Of a DNA stretch of 64,000 nt, positions 51,737 through 61,075 are shown piece by piece; the first letter of the stretch is position 1; each line of letters begins with the position of its first letter. Under the pieces are notes generated by a model. The model was not told the origin of the DNA, did no database searches, and saw nothing but the letters and a program-made list of their open reading frames with translations. A program made the position numbers and the translations under genes. Origin of the DNA: Chryseobacterium joostei (lineage in GTDB: Bacteria; Bacteroidota; Bacteroidia; Flavobacteriales; Weeksellaceae); assembly GCF_003815775.1 (NCBI RefSeq), contig NZ_CP033926.1, forward strand, positions 620,001 to 684,000, written 5' to 3'.

Positions 51737-53224
51737 TCAGACTAGCAATTTTACATTGTGGGAAAGAATATCCATACTTTTTTTCATCTCATCCACATTC
51801 AAATCTCCGAAGCCAAGCCTCATGGCTGTAAGTCCTTTATTTTGATAAAGCAGAGTTTTCGGAATAAAAAGATTATCCTGAGCACACTTTCGGCTTAGCT
51901 GCATCAGGTTAATAGGAATATTCCATTCTAGCCAGATCGCCAGTCCACCTGAAGGTTTTTCAAAGGTGATATCATCGCCAAGGTTTTCTGTAAGCAAAGC
52001 AGAACAATAGTCCCGCCTTTCCTGATACACCTTTAAAGATTTTTTCAGATAGCGGTTAATTTCTCCCTCCTCAATCATTTCTCCCAACGTTCTTTCCATA
52101 AGAATATCACCCTGCCTGTCGATAATTCCAAGATGCTTTCTCATTTCTACCATCAGGTTTTCAGGCGCTACAATAAATCCGGTTCTGAATCCGGGTGCTA
52201 AAGACTTTCCAAATGATCCGATATAGATTACCATTCCGTTTGTATCCGCACTGGCCAAGGGAAGAATTGGACTTTTATCATAGTGAAATTCATAGTCATA
52301 ATCATCTTCAAGAATAACAAAGCCATATTCGTTAGCCAGTTCCAGTAACTCCAGCCTTCGTTGGGCGCTCAGTGCAACGGTAGTAGGATAGTGGTGATGT
52401 GGGGTAAGATAAAGCATTCTTATGTTTTGCCTCTTACAAGCTTCCCTTACGCTTTCCACAATAATTCCGTCTTCATCTATAGGAAGAGTTACAATATTCA
52501 CGCCTGCCTTCTGGAAGATCATATTCACCGAAAAATAGCTTAAAGCTCCTACCAAGACAGTATCTCCGGCAGAAAGCAGAATTTCGGAAACAATATAGAT
52601 ACTCATTTCCGTACTTCGGGTAATCAGTAGATTATTCTTGGAAATGGGGAGTCCACGGGATAAATTAAGATATTGAGACAAATGTTCCTTAAAAAACTCA
52701 CTGCCGTCATGGTTGTAATGCCCCAATCCTTTTTGATTGGATTTGCGTTTAAGAATAGAGCTGTAAAATCGTGAGTGTTGCCCAATTTGGGTAAGCCTGA
52801 TATCCGGAACACCATCATTCAATACAAATTCACAATCCGAATGCTCAAAAGGGTTATCCAGTATATTGGATGTTTTAAATGAAAAACCTGTTGTTTTAGG
52901 GTAGTTTAAAAGATTATTCTCTTCAAAATCCTTTACTCTTATAGGTTTTTCCTGATCCTTGCCAATAACGAAAGTTCCTTTATTCGGAAAACTTTCCACC
53001 CAACCCTGAGCGCACAATTCATCATATACCGCTACAGCAGTATTCCGATGCACATCCAGTATTTCACTGAATGCCCTTGTGCCGGGAAGCTTTGTGCCAA
53101 AAGGCAGATATCCCCGCTGAATGGCATTTACCAATTGATTGGCGACCTGCAAATAAATTGAAGTCTCTGATTTTCTATCAATTTTTATAAAACTTTCATA
53201 AGGAATCTTAACCGGACTATCCAT
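51737..53224 (-). CDS. MocR/GntR-type regulator with aminotransferase-like domain
   Basis: Started at the ATG at 53224 it has 495 residues; an ATG eight codons upstream (53248) would place the protein over its likely promoter (CAGTTTTG), so I prefer 53224. N-terminal GntR winged helix (IYLQVANQLVNAIQRGYLPF, HRNTAVAVYDELCAQGW), then the PLP aminotransferase-like domain: ITRSTEMSIYIVSEILLSAG, YLTPHHHYPTTVALS, VILEDDYDYEFHYD, IGSFGKSLAPGFRTGFI. It faces the biotin operon across 66 bases. It is a paralogue of the MocR gene at 2652. PLP is used by BioF and BioA, so a PLP-linked or amino-acid signal controlling biotin genes is plausible. Confidence 0.82.
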   Translation of the reverse strand: MDSPVKIPYESFIKIDRKSETSIYLQVANQLVNAIQRGYLPFGTKLPGTRAFSEILDVHRNTAVAVYDELCAQGWVESFPNKGTFVIGKDQEKPIRVKDFEENNLLNYPKTTGFSFKTSNILDNPFEHSDCEFVLNDGVPDIRLTQIGQHSRFYSSILKRKSNQKGLGHYNHDGSEFFKEHLSQYLNLSRGLPISKNNLLITRSTEMSIYIVSEILLSAGDTVLVGALSYFSVNMIFQKAGVNIVTLPIDEDGIIVESVREACKRQNIRMLYLTPHHHYPTTVALSAQRRLELLELANEYGFVILEDDYDYEFHYDKSPILPLASADTNGMVIYIGSFGKSLAPGFRTGFIVAPENLMVEMRKHLGIIDRQGDILMERTLGEMIEEGEINRYLKKSLKVYQERRDYCSALLTENLGDDITFEKPSGGLAIWLEWNIPINLMQLSRKCAQDNLFIPKTLLYQNKGLTAMRLGFGDLNVDEMKKSMDILSHNVKLLV

Positions 53225-53264
53225 AATATCAAAACTGGCACCATACAACCATCCGGCAATATAC

Positions 53265-53272
53265 TACTTTTG
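53265..53272 (+). promoter_or_regulatory. -7 box for the biotin operon
   Basis: TACTTTTG, fitting TAnnTTTG, 18 bases before the ATG at 53291, in the divergent gap with the MocR gene. No inverted repeat as clear as the one at 4087 was found. Confidence 0.5.
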
Positions 53273-53290
53273 ACATCAAAATAAAAATCT

Positions 53291-53914
53291 ATGGAATTTC
53301 ATCATCTGTTAAAAAAGATTGTACAGGATGGCAAAACCCATGCAAAATGGCTCAATACGCTATCCTTTATGGAAAATGCGGGCGCAAGAAAGATCTCAAA
53401 ATGTGAACATCCCATTCTTGTAAGTGAGATTCAACTGAAGCATGCTGCTGAAGAACATCGTCATGCCTATTATCTAAAAAAGCAGATTGGAAAAATAAAT
53501 CCTGAACTCTGCAAAACCTATGAAAACAGTGAACTTCTGGCTCCGATAGCAACAAGACAATATCTCCATTCCTTAGACATTAAAGCATGCAGATATCTTC
53601 AGGAGGCATTTCAACTGAGTAAGGAAGATCTTAAATATGCGGCTTATCTTTTTGTAACCTACGCCATTGAAGTAAGGGCAGATGAACTTTATCCGGTCTA
53701 CCAGCAAGCACTTACCGAAGAATCTTCAAGAATTATGGTAAAATCCATTATTTTGGAAGAAGAGGGACACCTGGAAGAAATGATCAATCAATTAAACGAA
53801 TTTTCCGCAGACTGGAAGCTTCATGCTGAACATATTCTTACTATTGAAAAGGAGCTTCATGAAGCATGGATTAATGCTGTTACAGAAGACGTAGAGCAAT
53901 TAAGTTATGCTTAA
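53291..53914 (+). CDS. Ferritin-like diiron protein in the biotin operon
   Basis: A 207-residue alpha-helical protein. Ferritin-type iron ligands are all present in order: E29 (helix 1), E55-x-x-H58 (in AAEEHRHAYY), E127 (YAIEVRADEL), E157-x-x-H160 (LEEEGHLEEM). The spacing (26 residues from E29 to E55, 30 from E127 to E157) is typical of diiron-carboxylate proteins. It begins the biotin operon and overlaps bioF by 8 bases. Ferritin-like diiron enzymes oxidise or cleave C-H or C-C bonds or store iron; in this place it may make the pimeloyl precursor, since no bioC, bioH, bioI or bioW gene is near. I do not know a named family for it; function is inference. Confidence 0.75.
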   Translation: MEFHHLLKKIVQDGKTHAKWLNTLSFMENAGARKISKCEHPILVSEIQLKHAAEEHRHAYYLKKQIGKINPELCKTYENSELLAPIATRQYLHSLDIKACRYLQEAFQLSKEDLKYAAYLFVTYAIEVRADELYPVYQQALTEESSRIMVKSIILEEEGHLEEMINQLNEFSADWKLHAEHILTIEKELHEAWINAVTEDVEQLSYA

Positions 53915-55016
53915 AAGCATTCATCATTTTCAGGAATCTCTCGAAAAAAGAAAAGAGGAAGGAACCTTAAGGAGGCTTCAATCCCGCTCTGAGGGAATTG
54001 ATTTTTACTCCAATGATTATCTGGGGTTTGCAAGAAGTAAGGAACTCCAGAATATTTTATTAAAAAAGATCAATGATAATCCCGATTTACTATCAGGAAG
54101 TACAGGTTCAAGGCTGATTAGCGGAAATAGCAATGTTGTAATAACGACCGAAAGTTTTATTGCAAAAAAGCATAGAGTTTCATCTGCTTTGCTTTTCCCA
54201 TCGGGGTATCATGCCAATCTTGCGCTGTTTTCCACACTTCCTAATCGTCATGATACGATTATTGTGGATGAACAGATTCATCGTTCTGTACATGATGCCT
54301 GCAAAATATCGAATGCCAAAAAGATTAAGTTTAAACATAATGATCTGAATGATCTGGAAAATGTATTAAAAAAACAGGACAGGCACTGCTACATCGCCAT
54401 AGAAAGTCTTTACTCAATGGAAGGAGATTTTGCTCCCATTCAGAAGATTTCAGAAATGGCAAGGCATTACAATGCAGACTTATTGTTAGATGAAGCCCAC
54501 GCTTTTGGTGTTTTTGGACATGGATTGATTGAAAAGTACAATCTACAGGATCAGATTACAGCAAGCGTCATCACCTATGGTAAAGCATTGGGAGCTCATG
54601 GAGCGGCTATTCTTTGTAATGATACTGTGAAGTCTTATCTCATCAATTTTGCTTCGCCTTTTATTTATACCACTTCTGCGCAGGATTTTCAATGGATGAG
54701 TATAAAAGCGGGATATGAATTTTTGGAAAGCAATCTTGAAGCAGCAGAAAAACTTCAGCACAATATCAAAACATTCCGAGAACAGGGACTGAATTCTCCT
54801 TCCTCTGAAAAAAGCCCTATTCAGGCTATTGTTATTCCTCATAACCAAAAATTAGGTCTTCTACAGAAAATTTTATCCAATGAGGGATTTGCAACCTATG
54901 CCATATACAGTCCAACCGTAAAGGAAGGAACGGAACGACTTCGAATATGCCTTCACAGCTTCAATACAGAGAAAGAAATCATCAGACTCACAGGAATTAT
55001 CAAAGAATTTAATTAA
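53907..55016 (+). CDS. bioF: 8-amino-7-oxononanoate synthase
   Basis: A 369-residue PLP enzyme of the alpha-oxoamine synthase family. PLP-Lys226 in ITYGKALGAHGAA; LDEAHAFGVFG (194-204) is the conserved Asp-x-x-His-PLP region; FYSNDYLGFA near residue 33 and GSTGSRLISGN are typical. It joins pimeloyl-thioester with L-alanine to form 8-amino-7-oxononanoate, the first dedicated biotin step after pimelate. It overlaps the diiron gene at its start and precedes bioD. Confidence 0.93.
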   Translation: MLKSIHHFQESLEKRKEEGTLRRLQSRSEGIDFYSNDYLGFARSKELQNILLKKINDNPDLLSGSTGSRLISGNSNVVITTESFIAKKHRVSSALLFPSGYHANLALFSTLPNRHDTIIVDEQIHRSVHDACKISNAKKIKFKHNDLNDLENVLKKQDRHCYIAIESLYSMEGDFAPIQKISEMARHYNADLLLDEAHAFGVFGHGLIEKYNLQDQITASVITYGKALGAHGAAILCNDTVKSYLINFASPFIYTTSAQDFQWMSIKAGYEFLESNLEAAEKLQHNIKTFREQGLNSPSSEKSPIQAIVIPHNQKLGLLQKILSNEGFATYAIYSPTVKEGTERLRICLHSFNTEKEIIRLTGIIKEFN

Positions 55017-55039
55017 AGCAAAATAGCTGACACAACCAT

Positions 55040-55648
55040 ATGAAACTATTTATAACAGGAATAGGAACCGAAATAGGAAAAACGGTTTGTTCTGCCATTT
55101 TAGTACAGCATTTTAAAGCTGATTACTGGAAACCGGTACAATCAGGAGATCTACACTATACTGACAGTAAAAAAATTGAAGACTGGACAGACAATACAAT
55201 ATGCCATCCGGAAAGATACCGTCTGCAATTGGCTGCATCTCCCCACCAGTCTGCCAGAGCGGAAAACATAGACATCAATCTTGATGAGTTTCAATTACCA
55301 GAAACTCAAAACGCATTGATTGTAGAGGGCGCAGGTGGGCTTATGGTCCCTCTTTCGGATCATAGCTTTATGATTGATTTGATAGAAAAACTAAGGATTC
55401 CTACAGCACTTGTTGTAAGAAATTACCTAGGCTGCATCAATCATACCTTGCTTTCCGTGATGGTATTACAACAAAGAAAAATCAAACTTGAATATCTTAT
55501 CCTTAATGGAGAATTTCCTGAAGATACAGAAAGAGTAATCTGTTCTTTCATTGAAAAGGATACAAAAATTATCAGAATTCCTGAAATCAGCCCCGATAAA
55601 GAAAATATCACCACTACAGCAAAACAATTAACAATAACAAAATTATGA
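55040..55648 (+). CDS. bioD: Dethiobiotin synthetase
   Basis: A 202-residue P-loop protein: [14 protein letters not shown] near residue 7 is the nucleotide-binding loop, YWKPVQSG is the conserved substrate region and [11 protein letters not shown] is the second motif. It closes the ureido ring of dethiobiotin from 7,8-diaminononanoate, CO2 and ATP. It lies 23 bases after bioF, and its stop overlaps the start of bioB. Confidence 0.92.
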   Translation: MKLFITGIGTEIGKTVCSAILVQHFKADYWKPVQSGDLHYTDSKKIEDWTDNTICHPERYRLQLAASPHQSARAENIDINLDEFQLPETQNALIVEGAGGLMVPLSDHSFMIDLIEKLRIPTALVVRNYLGCINHTLLSVMVLQQRKIKLEYLILNGEFPEDTERVICSFIEKDTKIIRIPEISPDKENITTTAKQLTITKL

Positions 55649-56634
55649 TAATGGATAGAAAAACAGAGATTAGAAATGACTGGACCAAGGAAGAGATTGA
55701 GAATATTTATAATCTCCCTTTAATGGAGCTGATCTACAAGGCAGCAACTGTGCACCGTGAAAGACATGACCCATCCGAAGTACAGATATCTACTTTACTG
55801 TCAATTAAAACAGGGGGCTGCCCGGAAGACTGTTCCTATTGCGGACAGGCCGCACGTTACCATACCAACATCAAGGTACAGGCCTTGTTACCCACAGAAA
55901 CCGTTATTGCTCATGCTCAAAAGGCAAAAGACAGTGGTTCTTCAAGATTCTGCATGGCTGCGGCTTGGCGTGAAGTTCGTAACAATCGTGACTTCGACAG
56001 GGTAATAGATATGGTAAAAGGAGTAAATGAATTAGGACTGGAAGTATGTTGTACGCTGGGAATGCTTACCGAAGAGCAGGCAATCAGGCTTCAGGAAGCT
56101 GGGCTATACGCCTACAATCACAACCTTGATACTTCTGAACAATATTATGAAGAGATTATCTCTACCAGAACATTTGATAACAGAATCAATACCATCAATA
56201 ATGTTAGAAAGGCAGGAATCACTGTATGCTCAGGAGGAATTATAGGACTAGGAGAGACCCACAGAGACAGAATTTCAATGCTATTGACCTTGGCTACAAT
56301 GCCGAAGCACCCGGAATCAGTGCCTATTAATGCATTAGCAAGGGTAGAGGGAACTCCATTGGAAAATAATGAAAAGGTAGATACTTGGGAAATGGTAAGA
56401 ATGATTGCTACAGCAAGAATTGTAATGCCAGCATCTATGGTAAGATTAAGTGCAGGGCGTATAGAAATGACTGAAACAGAACAGGCATGGTGCTTTATGG
56501 CAGGGGCAAACTCTATTTTCACGGGAGAAAGAGAAACCTTGTTGGTAACACCTAACCCTGGAGTATCTGAAGATATGCAGATGCTGGAAAAACTAGGGCT
56601 AAAACCTATGCTTAAAAAAGAAACCTGCTGTTAA
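55645..56634 (+). CDS. bioB: Biotin synthase
   Basis: A radical SAM protein of 329 residues (327 if the start is the ATG at 55651; the first ATG overlaps the bioD stop as ATGA). The radical SAM CxxxCxxC motif is C59-C63-C66 in [10 protein letters not shown]. Further features: [25 protein letters not shown] and RLSAGRIEM. It inserts sulfur into dethiobiotin. The C-terminal cysteines (ETCC) are present but their role is unclear. Confidence 0.95.
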   Translation: MIMDRKTEIRNDWTKEEIENIYNLPLMELIYKAATVHRERHDPSEVQISTLLSIKTGGCPEDCSYCGQAARYHTNIKVQALLPTETVIAHAQKAKDSGSSRFCMAAAWREVRNNRDFDRVIDMVKGVNELGLEVCCTLGMLTEEQAIRLQEAGLYAYNHNLDTSEQYYEEIISTRTFDNRINTINNVRKAGITVCSGGIIGLGETHRDRISMLLTLATMPKHPESVPINALARVEGTPLENNEKVDTWEMVRMIATARIVMPASMVRLSAGRIEMTETEQAWCFMAGANSIFTGERETLLVTPNPGVSEDMQMLEKLGLKPMLKKETCC

Positions 56635-56655
56635 AAAAACTATAAATGATGAGTT

Positions 56656-56730
56656 ATGAGTTTTTGGATATTAATCATGAGCATTCTTGTATTCATCCTG
56701 ACTCTTGTGTCTGATTTTTTGAATCATTAA
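56656..56730 (+). CDS. Possible 24-residue membrane micropeptide between bioB and bioA
   Basis: An ORF reading MSFWILIMSILVFILTLVSD, then FLNH and TAA. It is nearly all hydrophobic, one helix long, and lies in the 114-base gap between bioB and bioA, which otherwise shows no signal. No clear ribosome binding site. The region may also simply be a transcript gap; coding status is uncertain. Confidence 0.3.
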   Translation: MSFWILIMSILVFILTLVSDFLNH

Positions 56731-56748
56731 TACATTTTACATCAATAC

Positions 56749-58041
56749 ATGAATACAATAACACAACAGGCAAGTCTTACGCAGAGAGACAGAGCCGTCA
56801 ACTGGCATCCTTACACACAAATGAAGACTGCAGATGCTATCATTCCTATTGTAAAAGGAGAAGGGATTTATCTGTTTGACAATGAAGGCAAGAAATATAT
56901 GGACGTGGTCTCATCATGGTGGGTAACGCTGCATGGCCATTCTCATCCTTATATTGCCCAACGTATATTTGAACAGCTTAACACGCTTGAACAAGTTATT
57001 TTTGCTGGTTTTACCCATGAACCTGCCATACAGCTTTCGGAAAATCTATTAAAACTTTTACCAACCAATCAGAAGAAGGTTTTCTATTCTGATAACGGAT
57101 CCACAGCCGTTGAGGTTGCATTAAAGATGTGCATTCAGTATGCTCATAACCAAGGGAAGAAAAAGACCAAGATTCTGGCTTTTAAAAACGCCTATCATGG
57201 TGATACCTTTGGAGCCATGTCCGTAAGCGGAAAAAGTTTTTGGACAAAACCGTTTGAAAGCATGCTGTTTGAAGTTGTTTTCATCGATACTCCCAATGCT
57301 GAAAACCTGAAAGATTTACAATCACAGATCAGAAATTTGAAAGATGAGGTGGCATGCTTTATTTATGAACCGCTGGTTCAGGGAGCCGCGGGAATGTTAA
57401 TGTATAATGCAGAAGACTTGAGCAGTTTGATGAAATTCTGTAGAGAACTAGGTGTTCTTATGGTTCAGGATGAGGTTTTCACAGGCTTTGGAAGAACAGG
57501 AAAGCTATTTGCTGCCAATTATCTTGCCGAACAGCCGGATATCATGTGCTTTTCAAAAGGATTAACAGGAGGAACCATGCCGATGGGGATCACCACATGC
57601 TCTGATGAAATCTATAATGCCTTTTGGTCTGACGATAAGCATAAAACCTTATTTCATGGACACTCCTTTACAGCAAACCCTTTAGCATGCACTGCTGCCT
57701 TGGCAAGCATGGAAATATTACTTAAAGAAGACACCCAAATGAATATCAAACGTATCACCCATCAGCATTCTGAATTTGTAAAATCACTGGCCATACATCC
57801 TCAGGTAGAAAATGCCCGTCAGGTTGGAACTATTTTAGCTTTTGATTTTAAAACAGAGTACGGAACATCCTATTTCAATGAAATAGGGAAAAGACTTTAC
57901 AATGAATTTTTACAGAGAGGAATCATAATGAGACCATTGGGAAATGTGATCTATCTGGTGCCGCCTTACTGTATCACTTCTGAAGAATTAGATTTTGTTT
58001 ATCAAAATATTATGGAAGTATTAGATCTGTTCAGAAACTAA
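56749..58041 (+). CDS. bioA: Adenosylmethionine-8-amino-7-oxononanoate aminotransferase
   Basis: A 430-residue class III aminotransferase. PLP-Lys270 in CFSKGLTGG; HPYTQM at 20-25 is the BioA-specific substrate region; DNGSTAVEVALK and QDEVFTGFGRTGK are conserved. It converts 8-amino-7-oxononanoate to 7,8-diaminononanoate. It is the last gene of the biotin operon, converging on an HxlR gene. It completes a bioF-bioD-bioB-bioA set. Confidence 0.93.
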   Translation: MNTITQQASLTQRDRAVNWHPYTQMKTADAIIPIVKGEGIYLFDNEGKKYMDVVSSWWVTLHGHSHPYIAQRIFEQLNTLEQVIFAGFTHEPAIQLSENLLKLLPTNQKKVFYSDNGSTAVEVALKMCIQYAHNQGKKKTKILAFKNAYHGDTFGAMSVSGKSFWTKPFESMLFEVVFIDTPNAENLKDLQSQIRNLKDEVACFIYEPLVQGAAGMLMYNAEDLSSLMKFCRELGVLMVQDEVFTGFGRTGKLFAANYLAEQPDIMCFSKGLTGGTMPMGITTCSDEIYNAFWSDDKHKTLFHGHSFTANPLACTAALASMEILLKEDTQMNIKRITHQHSEFVKSLAIHPQVENARQVGTILAFDFKTEYGTSYFNEIGKRLYNEFLQRGIIMRPLGNVIYLVPPYCITSEELDFVYQNIMEVLDLFRN

Positions 58042-58083
58042 AATATCCATCAATAATTACAATAAAAGGCCCTAAAAAACACA

Positions 58084-58401
58084 TCATAAGCTCAGCCCAT
58101 TTCCCCATGAATGAAGTTCAGAAAGGATAGGGCCTAGCTTTTTTCCTTTTTCAGTCAGTTTATAATAAACCTCCGGAGGAAAATTATACACTTCAATCCG
58201 TTCAATAATATGATCGTCCTCCAATTGTTTAAGCTGTTCTGAAAGTACCTTTTTGGATACCCTGGGCATATTCCGCCAAAGCTCGACAAAACGTACCGTA
58301 TCTTCTTCAAAAAGATTGTGCAGAATTAATGGTTTCCATTTTCCGGAAAGAATATCCAGACTCCGTCTAAGACCGCAGTTTTTAAACTCCTCGAAATTCA
58401 T
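58084..58401 (-). CDS. HxlR-family regulator
   Basis: A 105-residue winged-helix protein: CGLRRSLDILSGKWKPLIL at the start (Cys near residue 9), then NMPRVSKKVLSEQLKQL and YYKLTEKGKKLGPIL. It faces the MBL-fold gene at 58493 across a 91-base gap with a -7 box, so that gene is its likely target. It ends close to the biotin operon's last stop without a visible hairpin. Confidence 0.85.
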   Translation of the reverse strand: MNFEEFKNCGLRRSLDILSGKWKPLILHNLFEEDTVRFVELWRNMPRVSKKVLSEQLKQLEDDHIIERIEVYNFPPEVYYKLTEKGKKLGPILSELHSWGNGLSL

Positions 58402-58466
58402 AGTTTACTTTAAAGTATATCGTTAACCTTTTGGTAACCTTCGATTGTTTTCATTCAGTTCACCAA

Positions 58467-58474
58467 TAGCTTTG
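58467..58474 (+). promoter_or_regulatory. -7 box for the MBL-fold gene
   Basis: TAGCTTTG fits TAnnTTTG; ATTG (one change from TTTG) lies 19 bases before it at 58444-58447. The ATG follows at 58493. Confidence 0.5.
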
Positions 58475-58492
58475 TACTACAAACTTAAACAA

Positions 58493-59263
58493 ATGAAATT
58501 ACAATTATGGCGCAATGCAACATTGCTATTGAATATTGACGGAACCTCTATCTTAGTTGATCCAATGCTTGGAGAAAAAGGATCATTAGGAAAATTTCCT
58601 ATGACAGATAATGAATTACTGAATCCTTTGGTAGATTTACCTTTCAGCAGAGAAGAATTAATTGAAAAGTTAGATAAAATAGATGCGGTAGCCATTACCC
58701 ACTTGCATCCGGATCATTGGGACGTACAAGCCGTACAACTTATTGATAAAGCTACGCCCATTCTTTGTCCTGAAAGCATTTCAGATCAAATTATTCAACA
58801 GGGTTTCAAGAATGTTATTTCAATAAAAGATCAAATCCTATGGAAAGATATTGATATTTCAATCACCAAAGGACAGCACGGAACCGGAGAAATTGGAGAA
58901 AAGATGGGAGCAGTCAACGGATTTGTTTTTAAAAAAGATAATCAATCTGTTTATATTGTAGGAGACAGTATTTGGTATAATGACATCGCTGAAGAAATCA
59001 ACAAACATGAACCACAACATATTATCGTAGCGGGTGGCGCAGCAACCTTTTCGGTAGGAGATCCTATTATCATGACCAGTGAAGACATCCTGAAAGTTTG
59101 TGAACATGCTCCTAAAGCAATGATATGGGTTACCCATTTGGAAACCGTAAGCCACTGTAAAGAAAACAGGGCGTTTATTGAAACAAAAATTAAAGAAAAA
59201 GGATATGAATCCCAATGCTTTGTCCTGAAAGACGGAGAAGAAACTGAATTATATTCTCATTAA
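58493..59263 (+). CDS. MBL-fold hydrolase (UlaG-like)
   Basis: I start it at 58493 (MKLQLWRNATLLLNI), giving 256 residues; an upstream ATG at 58445 lies before the -7 box. The zinc motif is THLHPDHWD, with later ligands in VYIVGDSIWYND and WVTHLETVSHC. It fits the L-ascorbate-6-phosphate-lactonase-like (UlaG) branch of the metallo-beta-lactamase fold, whose members hydrolyse various small substrates. Cytosolic. It is paired with the divergent HxlR regulator. Confidence 0.82.
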   Translation: MKLQLWRNATLLLNIDGTSILVDPMLGEKGSLGKFPMTDNELLNPLVDLPFSREELIEKLDKIDAVAITHLHPDHWDVQAVQLIDKATPILCPESISDQIIQQGFKNVISIKDQILWKDIDISITKGQHGTGEIGEKMGAVNGFVFKKDNQSVYIVGDSIWYNDIAEEINKHEPQHIIVAGGAATFSVGDPIIMTSEDILKVCEHAPKAMIWVTHLETVSHCKENRAFIETKIKEKGYESQCFVLKDGEETELYSH

Positions 59264-59267
59264 AATA

Positions 59268-59305
59268 AATAAACCTTATAGACTTTGATATCTATAAGGT
59301 TTATT
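59268..59305. terminator. Bidirectional terminator
   Basis: AATAAACCTTATAGA (59268-59282), loop CTTTGATA, TCTATAAGGTTTATT (59291-59305). A perfect 15-base stem between the MBL gene and the converging orphan gene. Confidence 0.85.
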
Positions 59306-59343
59306 GCTTCATTAAAATAGCCCAACTTATCGAAATAAATTAT

Positions 59344-59709
59344 TTAATTCTTCATATCATTCCAAACCTCTTGTAAATTTTTATCATCTATTTCTTTGCT
59401 GCAATGAATTTTTTCTAAATGTTTATCATTTATATTTTTTGATACTTGGCAAAGTGAAAAATAAAAATAAGGCTTTAATTTTTTTTCAATTTTTTCCATA
59501 TCTAAATTTTCATTATGATGATTAAATATGATAGTAGACTTACAAGGACTTTTAACAATTTCAACATCTAACTCTTTAAGAACTTTTAGTATAAAATTTC
59601 TAGCCAAATCATGATCATCCTTAAAGTCCTTTTTACAATTAATTACATCATAAGATAAATGATATTTTCTTTCCATAGCTTCTTGAATAAATTTTGAGAA
59701 TATTTTCAT
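59344..59709 (-). CDS. Hypothetical 121-residue protein
   Basis: A small protein rich in Lys, Asp, Asn and Ile, without signal peptide or membrane helix. It has four Cys (residues 25, 56, 87 and 102), not in a metal-binding cluster pattern. No known domain is recognised. The region is more AT-rich than the biotin and MFS genes around it and codon use is A/T-ending, so it may be recently acquired. It stands alone between a terminator and the MFS gene. Confidence 0.55.
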   Translation of the reverse strand: MKIFSKFIQEAMERKYHLSYDVINCKKDFKDDHDLARNFILKVLKELDVEIVKSPCKSTIIFNHHNENLDMEKIEKKLKPYFYFSLCQVSKNINDKHLEKIHCSKEIDDKNLQEVWNDMKN

Positions 59710-59798
59710 TAATTAGATTTTACTCAAAATTAAACAAGAATAATATGAGAAAATTATGGTTTCCCATATTTTGTTTTAATTTTCTATACATTAAAAGA

Positions 59799-61004
59799 TT
59801 AATCCTCTACATATTTATTTCTGGCAGCTCTCATTCCAAAATAAAGCATGATCAATACTGCAATACTTAAAAAATAGAATGAAATATTCCAGGAAACATC
59901 CCAGTCATGCAATTTCCCAAAGATAGGAGGGCCAAATGCCGCTATCAGATAGCCTACAGACTGAGCCATTCCCGAAATCTTAACGGCATTGATACTGCTT
60001 TTCGTTCTCGTAGAAAAAAACAAAATGGACAAGCTGAAAGACAAACCATTGGAAATCCCTATAATCACTGCATTTACATAGATCCACTGTGATTTAAGGA
60101 AAACAAACATCATGGTACTGGTGAACATCAGAGCACATATAAATAGAATCAGAATCCTTTGATCTTTCATTTTACTTGCAATGATCGGACAACAAAACGT
60201 TATCGGAATCATGGTAATCTGAATGACAAATAAAACCCATCCTGCGCTTTCACCCGGCATATTATAATCTGCAAGAAATGAGGGTAACCAAGCCACCATG
60301 CAGTAATAGAACAATGACTGCAATCCCATAAAGACACTGATATTCCATGCCTGTGCAGACTTAAACATATTAAAATCAGAAGTTCCCATTGCAGGCTTTG
60401 GCTGTCCGGAATTCTTTTTATTGAATATCATTTCCAGCATTAAAACAAAAAATCCCAAGGCTGCAATGACCAGCCAGATTCCCAAAGAGCCTCGCCATCC
60501 AAATCCCGTCCATTCTCCAATCCTAACGCTAAACCCTGAAGCCAGTGCAGCCGTAAGATTCATAGCAACTGCAAAAACCCCCGTCATTAAGCCAATCTGC
60601 CTTGGAAAATTATTCTTAACATATCCCGGAGTCACTACATTTCCAATACAAATTCCTAATCCGATAAACACAGATCCAATGAATAAAAGTACAAGAGATC
60701 CCGAAATCCTCAGGAACAATCCAAAACTTAAAATAATCAATGAATACATCAATAGCTTACTAATTCCGAGCTTATTCGAAAACCTACTAACCAAAACAGA
60801 ACAAACAGCAAACATAAAAAGTGGAATAGAGGTAAGCAGGCTAACCTGAAAATTATCCAGTTTTAGAGCCTCTCTCACATCCCCAAGAACAGGAGAAACA
60901 GCAACAATAGGCGACCGAAGATTACTGGAGATCAGGATAACCACCAATATATTCAGGATCATTAAAACATAGGAAGCATTTTTTCTTACTTCGTTCTTCA
61001 TCAT
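59799..61004 (-). CDS. MFS transporter, CynX/NimT-like
   Basis: A 401-residue protein with about 12 hydrophobic segments. The loop 2-3 motif appears as SRFSNKLGISKLLMYS, and SSNLRSPIVAVSPVLGDVRE near residue 26 is typical of the cyanate/nitroimidazole-transporter-like CynX branch. The first helix is followed by RSP, conserved in this group. Divergent from the AraC gene at 61076, which probably controls it. ATG at 61004, with a minus-strand TAATTTTG box about 17 bases upstream. Confidence 0.85.
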   Translation of the reverse strand: MMKNEVRKNASYVLMILNILVVILISSNLRSPIVAVSPVLGDVREALKLDNFQVSLLTSIPLFMFAVCSVLVSRFSNKLGISKLLMYSLIILSFGLFLRISGSLVLLFIGSVFIGLGICIGNVVTPGYVKNNFPRQIGLMTGVFAVAMNLTAALASGFSVRIGEWTGFGWRGSLGIWLVIAALGFFVLMLEMIFNKKNSGQPKPAMGTSDFNMFKSAQAWNISVFMGLQSLFYYCMVAWLPSFLADYNMPGESAGWVLFVIQITMIPITFCCPIIASKMKDQRILILFICALMFTSTMMFVFLKSQWIYVNAVIIGISNGLSFSLSILFFSTRTKSSINAVKISGMAQSVGYLIAAFGPPIFGKLHDWDVSWNISFYFLSIAVLIMLYFGMRAARNKYVED

Positions 61005-61020
61005 AATAATAACTTTTGTA

Positions 61021-61052
61021 CAAAATTAGTATAGTAATTTTGTTTAATTTTG
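61021..61052. promoter_or_regulatory. Divergent promoters of MFS and AraC genes
   Basis: Minus strand TAATTTTG (61028 to 61021) for the MFS gene. On the plus strand two tandem TAATTTTG boxes (61035-61042 and 61045-61052), ten bases apart, precede the AraC ATG at 61076. All three fit TAnnTTTG within 32 bases. Confidence 0.5.
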
Positions 61053-61075
61053 CCAAAATTTTAACCTAAAACGAC

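Noticed and set aside
60421..60849. 142-codon plus-strand frame inside the CynX-like MFS gene
   Set aside because: It is antisense to a clear transporter, with Pro/Asn-rich low-complexity reading and no start signal.
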